This document shows, piece after piece, positions 43,371 to 52,698 of a DNA stretch of 64,000 nt. The notes beneath the pieces were generated by a model. That model did no database searches. It had not been told where the DNA came from and saw nothing but the letters and a program-made list of their open reading frames with translations. A program made the position numbers and the translations under genes. The DNA lies in the NCBI GenBank assembly GCA_017525805.1, contig JAFXSH010000179.1:1-64000 (forward strand), given 5' to 3'. The DNA is from Clostridia bacterium. Its GTDB lineage: Bacteria > Bacillota_A > Clostridia > Christensenellales > Aristaeellaceae. The first letter of the stretch is position 1, and each line of letters starts with the position of its first letter.

Positions 43371-44576
43371 ATGGAAGTACAGGAACGGTTTTTGCGGTAT
43401 GTGGCCATCCACACCGCCAGCGACGAAGCGTGCCCGGACTGCCCGTCCAGTGAGCGGCAATGGGAATTGGGCAAGCTGCTCAAGCAGGAAATGGAAAACT
43501 TAGGCATGGCGGACGTGCGCCTGGACGAACACTGTTACGTGTACGGCTGCATCCCGGCCAACATCCCGGACGCCCCGGCCATCGGCCTGATCGCCCACAT
43601 GGATACGGCGGATGCCGTGCCCGGCGCGCCCATCCATCCCCGTTTGCTGCGCTATGAAGGCGGCGACGTGGTGCTGAACGCCGAAAAGGGCATTGTCATG
43701 AAAGCGGCGGATTATGCTTCCCTGGCCGGTCACGTGGGCAAGGACCTGATCGTCACCGACGGCACCACCCTATTGGGCGCCGACGACAAGGCGGGCGTGG
43801 CCGAGATCATGACCCTGTGCGAATACCTCATGACCCACCCGGACGTGAAGCACGGGAAAATCTGCGTGGGCTTCACCCCGGATGAGGAAATCGGGCGGGG
43901 AGCCGATTTATTCGACGTAAAAGGCTTCGGGGCGGACTTTGCCTACACCATGGACGGGGGCCGCGCCTGGGAAGTGGAATACGAAAACTTCAACGCGGCT
44001 TCGGCCCGGGTGCTGGTGCACGGCTTTTCCATCCATCCCGGCAGCGCGAAAAACAAAATGCGCAACGCCATCCGTTTGGCGATGGAATTCAATTCCATGC
44101 TGCCGCCCCATGAAATCCCCGAATGCACCGAGGGCTATGAGGGCTTCTATCACCTGAATTCCATCCGGGGCGAGGAACAGGAAGCGGAACTGCGCTACAT
44201 CATCCGGGATCACGACCGGGCTAAGTTTGAGCAGAAAAAGCGGCGGATGGAAAAGATCGCCGCGTACCTCAACGAAAAATACGGGGAAAATACCTTTGAC
44301 CTGACCCTGAAAGACAGCTATTACAACATGAAAGAAAAGGTCATGGAACGGCCCGAGGTGCTGGACCGGGCCCTGAACGCCCTCCGCGCCTGCGGCAAGG
44401 AACCGGTTTGCGTGCCGATCCGGGGCGGCACCGACGGGGCGCGCCTCTCCTTCATGGGCCTGGTGTGCCCCAATCTGGGCACCGGCGGCTACAACTACCA
44501 CGGCGTGTTTGAATACGCCTGCGTGCAGGAAATGCAATTCGCGGTAGAAATGTTAAAGAAACTGGTTTCAGCCTGA
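43371..44576 (+). CDS. pepT: Peptidase T (tripeptide aminopeptidase)
   Basis: 401 residues, M20 zinc peptidase. Metal sites in HMDTAD, GADDKAG, DEEIG and the C-terminal NYHGVFEY. It removes N-terminal residues from tripeptides. The start at 43371 (MEVQERFLRYVAIHT) aligns with the family; an open frame from 43308 adds 21 unlikely residues. Confidence 0.93.
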   Translation: MEVQERFLRYVAIHTASDEACPDCPSSERQWELGKLLKQEMENLGMADVRLDEHCYVYGCIPANIPDAPAIGLIAHMDTADAVPGAPIHPRLLRYEGGDVVLNAEKGIVMKAADYASLAGHVGKDLIVTDGTTLLGADDKAGVAEIMTLCEYLMTHPDVKHGKICVGFTPDEEIGRGADLFDVKGFGADFAYTMDGGRAWEVEYENFNAASARVLVHGFSIHPGSAKNKMRNAIRLAMEFNSMLPPHEIPECTEGYEGFYHLNSIRGEEQEAELRYIIRDHDRAKFEQKKRRMEKIAAYLNEKYGENTFDLTLKDSYYNMKEKVMERPEVLDRALNALRACGKEPVCVPIRGGTDGARLSFMGLVCPNLGTGGYNYHGVFEYACVQEMQFAVEMLKKLVSA

Positions 44577-44577
44577 T

Positions 44578-44606
44578 TTGACGCATAGCCAAAAAGCGCG
44601 TATAAT
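44578..44606 (+). promoter_or_regulatory. Promoter of the B12 transport operon
   Basis: TTGACG (44578-44583), 17-nt spacer, TATAAT (44601-44606), overlapping the pepT stop region. Confidence 0.85.
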
Positions 44607-44628
44607 CCAATGCGACAAATGAATAGCC

Positions 44629-44866
44629 GGTGTATCTGCGCAGCAATGCGCGGCGGCATGGGAAAGCGCTGCTGCCGGCGTTTCTCCCCTGCCGTCATGG
44701 GAACGCGGATGAGATTTCCGGGCTATCCCAGTAACCGTGAAGCGGACGAACGCGCGAGGATGCCACTGCGGGCGCGGGCGGAGCAATGCCGATTTTCGCT
44801 TTGCTCCCCGGCCTGTGGGAAGGTGCGCAAGTAGGATGAGGCCAAGCCGGGAGACCTGTTTACATC
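44629..44866 (+). ncRNA. Cobalamin riboswitch
   Basis: B12 box AAGCCGGGAGACCTG (44844-44858), the GTAGGATGAGGCC segment before it, and the upstream core GGGAACGCGGATGAGATTTCC with CCCAGTAACCGTGA fit the cobalamin aptamer. P1 can close by GGTGTA (44629-44634) and TACATC (44861-44866). Downstream, GGACGC/GCGTCC near 44940-44973 may be the switch stem. It controls btuF and following genes. Confidence 0.85.
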
Positions 44867-45013
44867 GTAACGCACCCCTGGGGATGGGAAACGCTATTGA
44901 CCCATGCATTCGGATGCACGGTCTTTTGGTGTTCCTCTGGGGGGACGCTTCCCGGCAACGGGTATGCGTCCTCGCTGTTTCATTTGGCAGAATGTATTCA
45001 AGGAGGACGAACC

Positions 45014-45925
45014 ATGACCAAGAAACTGATTGCCCTGCTGCTGATTGCGGCGCTGGCGCTGTCCCTCTGCCCCGCGATGGCGGAAGGCGGCGTCACCGTG
45101 ACCGACATGACGGGCCGGGAAATCACCCTTTCCGAGCCCGCCGCCCGCATCGTGGCTCTTACCGCCGCCGACTGCGAGATCCTTTGCGCCTTAGGCTGCG
45201 AGGACGCTCTGGTGGGCCGCGGCGAATACTGCGACTATCCCGCCTCCGTGCTGGACAAGCCCTCCGTGCAGAGCGGCTATGAAACCAACATCGAGCAGAT
45301 CATCGCCTTAGAGCCCCAGGTGGTGCTCATGGCTACCATGGCCCAGACCGTGGAACAGGTGGAAGCGCTGGAAAACGCGGGCGTGAAAGTCGTCGTCAGC
45401 GATGCCCAGGACATCGAGGGCGTATACTACGCCATCTGCATGATCGGCGCGCTCATGGGCAAGGACGCGGAAGCGGAAGCCCTGGCGGCGAATATGCAGG
45501 CCGCTTTCGCCGCTATCGCGGAAAAAGCGGAAAATACCGGCAAGACCGTGTATTTTGAAGTGTCTCCCCTTCAATGGGGCCTGTGGACCGCGGGCAAGGG
45601 CACCTTCATGGACGAGCTGGCCACCCTGTGCGGCCTGACCAACGCCTTTGCGGACGTGGACGGCTGGGCCGCCATTTCCGAGGAACAGGTGCTGGAGCGC
45701 GACCCGGACTACATCGTGACCATCACCATGTACTACGGCGAAGGCCCCACCCCCATCGAGGAAATCAAGGGCCGCGCCGGCTGGGACGCCCTGAAAGCCG
45801 TTCAGAACGACGATATCCTGAACGCCGACAGCAACGAAATTTCCCGTCCCGGCCCCCGGCTGACGGACGCAGCCCAAACCCTGTATACCTTCGTCAGCGA
45901 CGACGCCCAGGAGCCCGCCGCCTGA
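45014..45925 (+). CDS. btuF: Cobalamin ABC transporter, substrate-binding protein
   Basis: 303 residues: signal sequence, then a helical-backbone binding protein of the FecB/BtuF class (VTVTDMTGREITLSEPAARIVAL; NIEQIIALEPQVVL). The N-terminal Cys (LSLCPAMAEGG) is not a good lipobox, so anchoring is uncertain. AGGAGG is 7 nt upstream. The riboswitch argues for cobalamin rather than siderophores. Confidence 0.88.
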   Translation: MTKKLIALLLIAALALSLCPAMAEGGVTVTDMTGREITLSEPAARIVALTAADCEILCALGCEDALVGRGEYCDYPASVLDKPSVQSGYETNIEQIIALEPQVVLMATMAQTVEQVEALENAGVKVVVSDAQDIEGVYYAICMIGALMGKDAEAEALAANMQAAFAAIAEKAENTGKTVYFEVSPLQWGLWTAGKGTFMDELATLCGLTNAFADVDGWAAISEEQVLERDPDYIVTITMYYGEGPTPIEEIKGRAGWDALKAVQNDDILNADSNEISRPGPRLTDAAQTLYTFVSDDAQEPAA

Positions 45926-45979
45926 CGGCTTGAACAACGTCGGGAAGGGCTGGCAGCGGCCCTTCCCCCATCAATAAAA

Positions 45980-46423
45980 ATGATTGAAATACGAGAAATC
46001 GTTTTAACGGAGGACAGGGTGGCGCAGCTGATCGCCCTGTCCCAGATGTGGGTGGACGAAAAAATCTCCCACGGCATGGTAAAAAACAGCCGGGAGGATA
46101 TCAAGGAGCCCGTTTTCGCCGCCTTAGAGGGGGAAAAAATCGTGGGTTACGCTTTCGGCCACGCCTACGTGAAGGAAAAGAAAACCGATTCCGTCCCCGT
46201 GGGCAGCCGGTGCTTCGACGTGGACGAACTGTACGTTCTGCCCGCTTACCGGTCCCAGGGCATCGGCGGGCGGCTGTTTGAAATGATCGAAGCCTACGCC
46301 AGGACCCAGGGGGATTATCTCACCCTGGCCACCTCCACCAAGGATTACAGAAGGGTGCTGCATTTTTACGCGGAACGGAACGGCATGGATTTTCACGACG
46401 CCTATTTGACAAAGAAGCTATGA
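45980..46423 (+). CDS. GNAT acetyltransferase inside the B12 operon
   Basis: 147 residues. The DELYVLPAYRSQGIGGRLFEM strand-loop-helix is the acetyl-CoA site. Its stop overlaps the permease ATG by 4 nt, so it is part of the operon. The substrate is unknown; a role in cobalamin handling would be speculation. Confidence 0.85.
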   Translation: MIEIREIVLTEDRVAQLIALSQMWVDEKISHGMVKNSREDIKEPVFAALEGEKIVGYAFGHAYVKEKKTDSVPVGSRCFDVDELYVLPAYRSQGIGGRLFEMIEAYARTQGDYLTLATSTKDYRRVLHFYAERNGMDFHDAYLTKKL

Positions 46424-47445
46424 AGCGGGATCGATTTTCTTTGTGGGAATACCTGGTGTTTTCCCTGGCGCTGCTGACCGTGATGCTGCTGTGCGTGTGC
46501 GTGGGCAGCGTGTCCCTGCCCGTGGGCGGCACGCTGACGGCCATCTGGAACAGCATTTTCGGCCTGCCTGTGCCGGAGGGCGTGCCCAAGGCCATTATCC
46601 TGTCGGTGCGCCTGCCCCGGGTGCTGTGCGTGGCCATGGTGGGGGCGGCCCTTTCCCTGTGCGGCGCGGTGATGCAGGGCTTATTGCGCAACCCCCTGGC
46701 CGACGGCAGCACCCTGGGCGTATCGGCGGGGGCCTCCCTGGGCGCGGTGATCGCCTTAGCGTTCGGCGTGACCATTCCCGGCCTGCCCTACGCGGGCACC
46801 ATGGGCATGGCGATGGCCTTTGCTTTCGGGTCGCTCATGATGATCCTGGCCCTGGCCTACACCCTGGACCGGTCCTTTTCCACCCACTCCATCATCCTGA
46901 TCGGCGTGATTTTTTCCATGTTTGCTTCGGCGCTCATGAGCCTGGTGATTTCCTTTTCCGGAGATAAAATCAAGTCCATCACCTTCTGGACCATGGGCAG
47001 CCTGTCCGGCAGCACTTACACTTACTCCCTGATTCTGCTGTGCGCCCTGATCCTGTGCGGCGGGGTGATGCTTTCCCATACCCGGGAACTGAACGCCTTT
47101 GCCGTGGGCGAGGACAACGCCCGCCACGTGGGCGTGAACGTGAAGCGGGTGAAGCTCACCCTGCTGATCGCCGTTTCGGTGCTGATCGGTGTGTGCGTGT
47201 CCATCGGGGGCGCCATCAGCTTTGTGGGCCTGGTGACGCCCCACATGGCGCGCATGCTGGTGGGCCCCAACCACAGGCGGCTGCTGCCCGCCTCCCTGTT
47301 CTCGGGGGCGGTGTTCCTGCTCTTGTCCGATTTGGCGGCGCGCACGGTGCTGCGGCCCATCGAATTGTCCATCGGGGTGGTCACCAGCCTGGTGGGGGCG
47401 GTGGCCTTCGTGATCATTTTCCGCCGCACCCGGAAAGGCAGGTGA
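46420..47445 (+). CDS. btuC: Cobalamin ABC transporter, permease
   Basis: 341 residues, FecCD/BtuC family, about 10 helices. RLPRVLCVAMVGAALSLCGAVMQGLLRNPLADGSTLGVSAGASLGA is the family signature region, and GLVTPHMARMLVG is the coupling segment. Translationally coupled to the GNAT. Confidence 0.9.
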   Translation: MKRDRFSLWEYLVFSLALLTVMLLCVCVGSVSLPVGGTLTAIWNSIFGLPVPEGVPKAIILSVRLPRVLCVAMVGAALSLCGAVMQGLLRNPLADGSTLGVSAGASLGAVIALAFGVTIPGLPYAGTMGMAMAFAFGSLMMILALAYTLDRSFSTHSIILIGVIFSMFASALMSLVISFSGDKIKSITFWTMGSLSGSTYTYSLILLCALILCGGVMLSHTRELNAFAVGEDNARHVGVNVKRVKLTLLIAVSVLIGVCVSIGGAISFVGLVTPHMARMLVGPNHRRLLPASLFSGAVFLLLSDLAARTVLRPIELSIGVVTSLVGAVAFVIIFRRTRKGR

Positions 47446-47450
47446 GAGGC

Positions 47451-48227
47451 GTGCTGAACGCGGAGCATATTGCCGTGCGCTTTGGCAATTATATTGCTGT
47501 GGAGGACGTATCCTTCCATCTCCGCGCCGGGGACTGGCTCATGCTGGCCGGGCCCAACGGCGCGGGCAAGAGCACGTTGGTAAACGCCTTGGCCCAAACC
47601 GTGCCTTATTCCGGGCGCTTTTTGCTGATGGGCCAGGATATCCGCACCCTGCGGCCCGCTGCCCTGGCCCGGGAAATCGGGGTGCTCAGCCAGCGCAACC
47701 GCCTGGAATACGCCTACACAGTGGAGGAAATCGTGGGCTTAGGCCGGTACGCCCATGAAAAAGGCTTCCTGTCCCACCGGGACGGCGAAGGAAAGGACGC
47801 CGTCGAAAAGGCGCTGGAATTAACGGGGCTCACCCATCTGCGCCGGGCCAACGCACTCACCCTGTCCGGCGGCGAATTGCAGCGGGTGTTCCTGGCCCAG
47901 GTATTCGCCCAGTCACCCCGCATCCTGGTGCTGGATGAACCGGCTAACCACCTGGATTTAAAGTATCAGCAGCACATTTTTGATCTGATTTCCCAGTGGC
48001 GGCAGCGGGAAAAGCGCGCCGTCATTTCCGTGGTGCACGATTTGAGCCTGGCCCGGCGCTACGGCACGGGCGTGCTGCTTATGCACAAGGGGAAATGCGT
48101 ATCCCGGGGAACCATGGAAGCCGTGCTCACCCCGGAACGCTTAAAGGACGTATACGAAATGGACGTGTACGGCTGGATGCGGGAGATGATGGCGCCCTGG
48201 ACGCGGCGCGAAAGCGGAGCAAAATAG
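47451..48227 (+). CDS. btuD: Cobalamin ABC transporter, ATPase
   Basis: 258 residues. Walker A GPNGAGKST, signature LSGGELQR, Walker B ILVLDEP and the H-loop VVHD. It starts at GTG 47451 with AGGTGAGAGG upstream, 5 nt after btuC. Confidence 0.9.
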   Translation: MLNAEHIAVRFGNYIAVEDVSFHLRAGDWLMLAGPNGAGKSTLVNALAQTVPYSGRFLLMGQDIRTLRPAALAREIGVLSQRNRLEYAYTVEEIVGLGRYAHEKGFLSHRDGEGKDAVEKALELTGLTHLRRANALTLSGGELQRVFLAQVFAQSPRILVLDEPANHLDLKYQQHIFDLISQWRQREKRAVISVVHDLSLARRYGTGVLLMHKGKCVSRGTMEAVLTPERLKDVYEMDVYGWMREMMAPWTRRESGAK

Positions 48228-48330
48228 AAAAATATACCATATGTCGCGGCAGGAAACGCGCTTCCGCTGTCGAATATGGAACGTTCGGCGCCGGGCATCA
48301 TAGCAGGGGCCGGATGGAAGGAATGATGGT

Positions 48331-49767
48331 TTGAAAAAGAAGTGGGTGATTTGTTTTCTGTGGCTGCTGGTGATCGCGGTGGCGGCGATGATTTTTTATT
48401 TTTCTTCCGAAGACGGAGAAACATCCAGCCAGACCAGCACCGGCCTCGCGGTTTTTGTGATGCGCCTGCTCGTCCCGGGATTTGAAGGTATGAGCCACAC
48501 AGAAAAACAGATGTATTCCGAACATCTCCTTCTTTTCGTGCGCAAGGCCGCCCATTTTACGGAGTTTGCCATGTTGGGGATCTCCCTGCGGCTGCTGCTC
48601 CACGCCCTGGCCCTGCGGTCGCCCGTTCTGATTTCCTGGGGCGCTGGTACCCTGTACGCCTGCACCGACGAATGGCATCAGATGTTCGTGGATGGCCGCG
48701 GGGCGATGTGGCAGGACGTATGCATCGACAGCGCCGGGGTGCTCGCCGCCGTGCTGCTCACCACCCTGCTGCTGTGGCGGCACAAGCAAAAGAAAACAAA
48801 GGGAGGAAACGTCATGCAAATGAAGGATTTGGGCTTTTACCGCGGCGTGAATTTGGGCGGTTGGCTGTCTCAGTGCGATTATTCCAAGGAGCGGCTGGAC
48901 GGGTTCATTACGGAGAAGGACATCGCCGTGATCGCCGGCTGGGGGCTGGATCACGTGCGCCTGCCCCTGGACTACAACGTGGTGCAGCGGGAGGACGGGT
49001 CTTTTATCGAGGAAGGCTTCGCCCGCATCGAAAAGGCCCTGGGCTGGTGCAGGGCCAATGGGTTGAACGTCGTATTGGACTTACACAAAACCGCCGGTTT
49101 TTCCTTCGACGCGGGGGAAAAGGAAGCGGGCTTCTTTGACAGCGAAAAATACCAGCAGCGGTTTTACAGCCTGTGGGAAGAACTGGCCCGGCGCTTTGGC
49201 GGCGACAGCGCCCACGTGGCTTTCGAGCTGCTGAATGAGGTGACGGACGAAGGCTTCATCGACGCATGGAATCGCATTTCCGCAGAGTGCATCCGCCGCA
49301 TCCGCTCCATCGCCCCGGACACGCTGATTTTGGTGGGCAGCTATCACAACAACAGCGCCGCCGCCGTGCCCGCCCTGGCCGCCCCCGCCGACAGCAAGGT
49401 GGCCTATAATTTCCATTGCTACGATCCTCTGCCCTTCACACACCAGGGCGCGTACTGGGTGCCTTCCCTGGATCGGGCCGCGCGCCTTACCTTTGAGGAA
49501 GCCGCCATCCCCGCCGACTTTTTTGACAAGGATTTTGCCCCTGCCATCCAGACGGCGGAGAAATACGGCGTCATGCTTTACTGCGGCGAATACGGTGTAA
49601 TTGACATCGTCGATCCCGAAAATACCCTGAAATGGTACCGCCAGATCCACGCCGCCTTTGAAAAGTACGGCATTTCCCGCTGTGCCTGGAGCTACAAACA
49701 GATGGATTTCGGCCTCTCCGACCCCCGGATGGACGGCGTGCGGCAGGAGCTGATCCGGCTGCTGTAA
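48331..49767 (+). CDS. VanZ-like membrane protein fused in frame to a GH5 glycoside hydrolase
   Basis: 478 residues from a TTG start. Residues 1-160 are a VanZ-family membrane domain (RKAAHFTEFAMLG, TDEWHQMFVDGRGAMWQDV). Residues about 161-478 are a GH5 barrel (GFYRGVNLGGWLSQ; acid/base Glu in ELLNEV; nucleophile Glu in YCGEYGV). No stop separates them. However, GGGAGG at 48801-48806, 7 nt before an ATG at 48814, is a strong internal start, so a free GH5 is probably also made. The ancestral arrangement may be two genes that lost the VanZ stop. The GH5 has no export signal of its own. Confidence 0.8.
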   Translation: MKKKWVICFLWLLVIAVAAMIFYFSSEDGETSSQTSTGLAVFVMRLLVPGFEGMSHTEKQMYSEHLLLFVRKAAHFTEFAMLGISLRLLLHALALRSPVLISWGAGTLYACTDEWHQMFVDGRGAMWQDVCIDSAGVLAAVLLTTLLLWRHKQKKTKGGNVMQMKDLGFYRGVNLGGWLSQCDYSKERLDGFITEKDIAVIAGWGLDHVRLPLDYNVVQREDGSFIEEGFARIEKALGWCRANGLNVVLDLHKTAGFSFDAGEKEAGFFDSEKYQQRFYSLWEELARRFGGDSAHVAFELLNEVTDEGFIDAWNRISAECIRRIRSIAPDTLILVGSYHNNSAAAVPALAAPADSKVAYNFHCYDPLPFTHQGAYWVPSLDRAARLTFEEAAIPADFFDKDFAPAIQTAEKYGVMLYCGEYGVIDIVDPENTLKWYRQIHAAFEKYGISRCAWSYKQMDFGLSDPRMDGVRQELIRLL

Positions 49768-49783
49768 GGTTTTTCCTGGCTGC

Positions 49784-50941
49784 TCATTCTTCCGCGAAAT
49801 CCGTATCCATGGCGACTTGCAGTTCGTAATCCGGGAATGCTTTCCGCACGTCGGAAACGACATCCGCGTATACCGCCCGGCGGTCCTTTGCCTCAAAGCT
49901 GACCACGATATCGAAGCGCATGGTTTTTTGCTCTTTCAGCAGATAAAACCCGTGCATCTGCAGGACGTGTTCGTGAGCAAAGACGATTTCCTGAACCCGA
50001 TTCTTCGCCTGAATGACCTCCTGGTCCTTCGTGTTCACCGAGTATACGCCCACAGCTGTCAGGATCACATGATGTGTCTTAAGCACTTTCACTGTGATCT
50101 CACGGATCAGCTGATCCAGCTGATCCGCTGAATATGTGTCCGGCACCTCGATGTGGATGGAGCCGTGCCAGGCTTCCGGCCCGTAATTATGGAGCACCAG
50201 GTCGTATGCGCCCTGCACGTCGGGGAAGCTCATGACCGTCTGATGAATGCTCCGGGCAAGCTCCGCGTCATTGCGTTCCCCTAAGATGCGGGAGATGGTA
50301 TCGCGGAGCATTTCGACCCCCGATTTGATGATCACGATGGAGATGGCCGCGCCGAGCCATGCTTCTACAGACACATGGAAGATCAGGAAAACGGCCGCGG
50401 CGGCAAGCGTGGACGCCGAGATCACGGCATCCAGCGTGGCGTCTTCCCCCGAGTTGATCAGGGAATCGGAATTCACCTTTTCGCCCACGCCCTTGACGTA
50501 GCGGCCCAGCAGGATTTTGACCGCCACGGCCACGCCCACGATGATCAGGGAAACAGCGCTGTAATCCGGCGTTTCGGGCTGGATGATCTGTTTGACCGAT
50601 TCCACAAAGGAAGTAATACCGGCGTACAGCACGATCATGGAAATGATCATGGCGCTCAGGTACTCGATCCGCCCGTATCCAAAGGGATGCTTTTTATCCG
50701 GTTCCCTGCCCGCCAGCTTCGTTCCCACGATGGTGATCAGGGAGCTGCCCGCGTCGGAAATGTTATTGACGGCGTCCAGCACGATGGCGATGGAATGGGT
50801 CATTAGGCCCACCGCCGCCTTGAAGCCAGCAAGGAACACATTGGCGATGATCCCGATGGCGCTGGTTTTAACGATGGTTTTTTCGCGCTCCGCGGCCTTC
50901 CCGCCCGCTGGATTCTGTGCCAGAGGATTGTTTACGGGCAT
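49784..50941 (-). CDS. Cation diffusion facilitator (CDF) transporter
   Basis: 385 residues. Six-helix CDF domain with metal site residues in LDAVNNISDAGSS and EDATLDAVISAS; a C-terminal ferredoxin-like cytoplasmic domain is followed by an extra about 80 residues. It exports divalent metals such as Zn2+, Mn2+ or Fe2+ for H+. ATG 50941 with GGGGTG upstream; it begins 5 nt after the flavodoxin stop. Confidence 0.9.
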   Translation of the reverse strand: MPVNNPLAQNPAGGKAAEREKTIVKTSAIGIIANVFLAGFKAAVGLMTHSIAIVLDAVNNISDAGSSLITIVGTKLAGREPDKKHPFGYGRIEYLSAMIISMIVLYAGITSFVESVKQIIQPETPDYSAVSLIIVGVAVAVKILLGRYVKGVGEKVNSDSLINSGEDATLDAVISASTLAAAAVFLIFHVSVEAWLGAAISIVIIKSGVEMLRDTISRILGERNDAELARSIHQTVMSFPDVQGAYDLVLHNYGPEAWHGSIHIEVPDTYSADQLDQLIREITVKVLKTHHVILTAVGVYSVNTKDQEVIQAKNRVQEIVFAHEHVLQMHGFYLLKEQKTMRFDIVVSFEAKDRRAVYADVVSDVRKAFPDYELQVAMDTDFAEE

Positions 50942-50946
50942 ATGGA

Positions 50947-51357
50947 TCACCCCACGATTTTTTTGGCAAACTCCGCCGCGGCTTTCATGTCTTCCTCATT
51001 GGGCCTGCCCTTGTGAATGCCTTTGAATTCACCCTTGCAGTGAAATTCCCGTTCATCCATGGGAATACCGGCCTTGTCCGCTTCCGCCTTGACTTTTTTA
51101 TACGTGGAATTCAGCATCGCGGCGGAGCCGAAATTGACGATGCGGCCCACCTTGCTTTTATCCAGCGCCTGGACGAACGCCCGCACTTCCGGATCGATGC
51201 TGAAAGCGTAATAGGAATTGCCGAGAAACAGGATATCCACCTGTTCCGTGACGGGGGTGCTGATCGGAAGCGCTTGCACGCCCACCGCTTTTGCCACGGC
51301 TTCCGCCAGACGCTTGGTGTTTCCGGTCTTTGTGTAATACCTGACAGCTGCTTTCAT
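50947..51357 (-). CDS. Flavodoxin-family protein
   Basis: 136 residues. FMN phosphate loop YYTKTGNTKRLAEAV at the N-terminus and FLGNSYYAFSIDPEV further on. A small electron carrier or FMN reductase. ATG 51357 has AGGAG 9 nt upstream. Confidence 0.85.
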   Translation of the reverse strand: MKAAVRYYTKTGNTKRLAEAVAKAVGVQALPISTPVTEQVDILFLGNSYYAFSIDPEVRAFVQALDKSKVGRIVNFGSAAMLNSTYKKVKAEADKAGIPMDEREFHCKGEFKGIHKGRPNEEDMKAAAEFAKKIVG

Positions 51358-51473
51358 TTGCAATCTCTCCTACAGCTTGTTTTAATTCAGTCGTTCCTTT
51401 TGGAGCCTGCTCCGAACAATACCGCGGAGGGGAATGGAATCCCCATCCGCGGTGACGGAACAGTCGCTTTGAT

Positions 51474-52019
51474 TTACAGCAGGGCTGCGACGGCGGCCTT
51501 AACTTCCTTCATATCCACGGTAGGCTCGAACCGGGCGACCACGCGGCCCTGGCGATCCACCAGGAATTTGGTAAAGTTCCACTTGATATAGGCCTTTTCG
51601 CCAAACTGCTTATTGTTCATGTCCGCAAATTTGTTTAACGCGGCGTTTTTCAGCCCCTTGCCGAATCCGGCGAACGGCTTTTCCGTGGCGAGATACGCAA
51701 ACAGGGGATCGGCGCTTTCGCCGTTGACGTCGATCTTGGCGAACTGGGGAAACTCCGTGCCGAATTTCAGGGTGCAGAATTGATGGATTTCATCCTCGGA
51801 GCCCGGGGCCTGATTGGCAAACTGGTTGCAGGGGAAATCCAGGATCTCAAATCCCTGATCCTTGAATTCCTTGTACATGGCTTCCAAAGGTTCGTAGTGG
51901 GGGGTGAAGCCGCATCCCGTGGCGGTGTTGACGATGAGCAGCACCTTTCCGGCATACTCGCTTAAGGCTACTTCGTTCCCTTTCCTGTCCTTCACGGTGA
52001 AATCATAAACAGCAGACAT
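51474..52019 (-). CDS. Glutathione peroxidase-family thiol peroxidase
   Basis: 181 residues with catalytic Cys36 (NTATGCGFT), Gln66 (FPCNQF) and Trp in IKWNFTKF. Cys replaces Sec, and bacterial members usually use thioredoxin. It reduces hydroperoxides. AAGGAGG precedes the ATG. It lies 15 nt after the ohrR-like gene. Confidence 0.92.
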   Translation of the reverse strand: MSAVYDFTVKDRKGNEVALSEYAGKVLLIVNTATGCGFTPHYEPLEAMYKEFKDQGFEILDFPCNQFANQAPGSEDEIHQFCTLKFGTEFPQFAKIDVNGESADPLFAYLATEKPFAGFGKGLKNAALNKFADMNNKQFGEKAYIKWNFTKFLVDRQGRVVARFEPTVDMKEVKAAVAALL

Positions 52020-52034
52020 TTTGTTTTTCCTCCT

Positions 52035-52490
52035 TCAAATATCTTTTTCTTCCATGTTTTTCAGCGCCTTATAGGTTAGTTTATACAGCGCGCCGAATTC
52101 CTCCGCCGTCAGCCCCATGCATTCCGCAATGGCGGGAGGGATTGTTACCGCGTTTGTTTTCAGCTTCCGCCCTTTTTCCGTGAGCGTCAGCGTCAACAGC
52201 CGCTCGTCCTCCGGCGCGCGCTCCCTGGTCAGATATCCGGCCTGATCCAGCCGCTTCAGCACAGGCGTCAGCGTACCGTAATCCAGATGGAGACACGCCG
52301 CCAGCTCTCGTGAGGAAACGCTTTCTTTCTCCCACAGCACCATCATCACAAGGTATTGCGTATACGTGAGGTTCAGTTCCTTCAAATGCGGCCCATACTG
52401 GCGCACCAATTCCTTGGAGCAGGCATACAGCGGAAAGCATACTTGATTTTTCAGCTTTAACGCCTCGCAGCTTTCCGTTTCGGGTTCCAT
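52035..52490 (-). CDS. ohrR: MarR-family regulator, OhrR type
   Basis: 151 residues with a winged helix (SSRELAACLHLDYGTLTPVLKRLDQAGYLTRERAPEDERL). The N-terminus LKLKNQVCFPLYACSKEL places Cys18 where OhrR has its peroxide-sensing cysteine. It probably represses its own operon until organic hydroperoxide oxidises Cys18. It leads gpx, flavodoxin and CDF. Confidence 0.87.
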   Translation of the reverse strand: MEPETESCEALKLKNQVCFPLYACSKELVRQYGPHLKELNLTYTQYLVMMVLWEKESVSSRELAACLHLDYGTLTPVLKRLDQAGYLTRERAPEDERLLTLTLTEKGRKLKTNAVTIPPAIAECMGLTAEEFGALYKLTYKALKNMEEKDI

Positions 52491-52531
52491 TCTGTTGTCA
52501 CCCCCCTTTTTTTATTGCTTTTGCGCTATTT

Positions 52532-52574
52532 ACTTGCGCACAATTATTATAAGCGAGGCTTTGATCTTTGTCAA
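52532..52574 (-). promoter_or_regulatory. Promoter and putative OhrR operator
   Basis: TTGACA (52574-52569), 17-nt spacer, TATAAT (52551-52546). Directly downstream, AATTGTGCGCAAGT (52545-52532) is a near-palindrome of the MarR/OhrR kind placed over the transcription start. Confidence 0.8.
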
Positions 52575-52641
52575 GAGAAAAAATGATTTCTTTTTCATTT
52601 TGTGGCTGATAAATCCCGGTTTCGCCATAGAGTCACAAAAC

Positions 52642-52688
52642 AGCAAGGACGCAATGCCGCCAAACGGGCGGATCATTGCGTCCTTGCT
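52642..52688 (-). terminator. Terminator of gerM
   Basis: AGCAAGGACGCAATG pairs with its perfect complement over 15 bp, with an inner CCGCC/GGCGG stem; TGTTTTGTG follows on the minus strand. Confidence 0.75.
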
Positions 52689-52698
52689 TTATGCCGGG

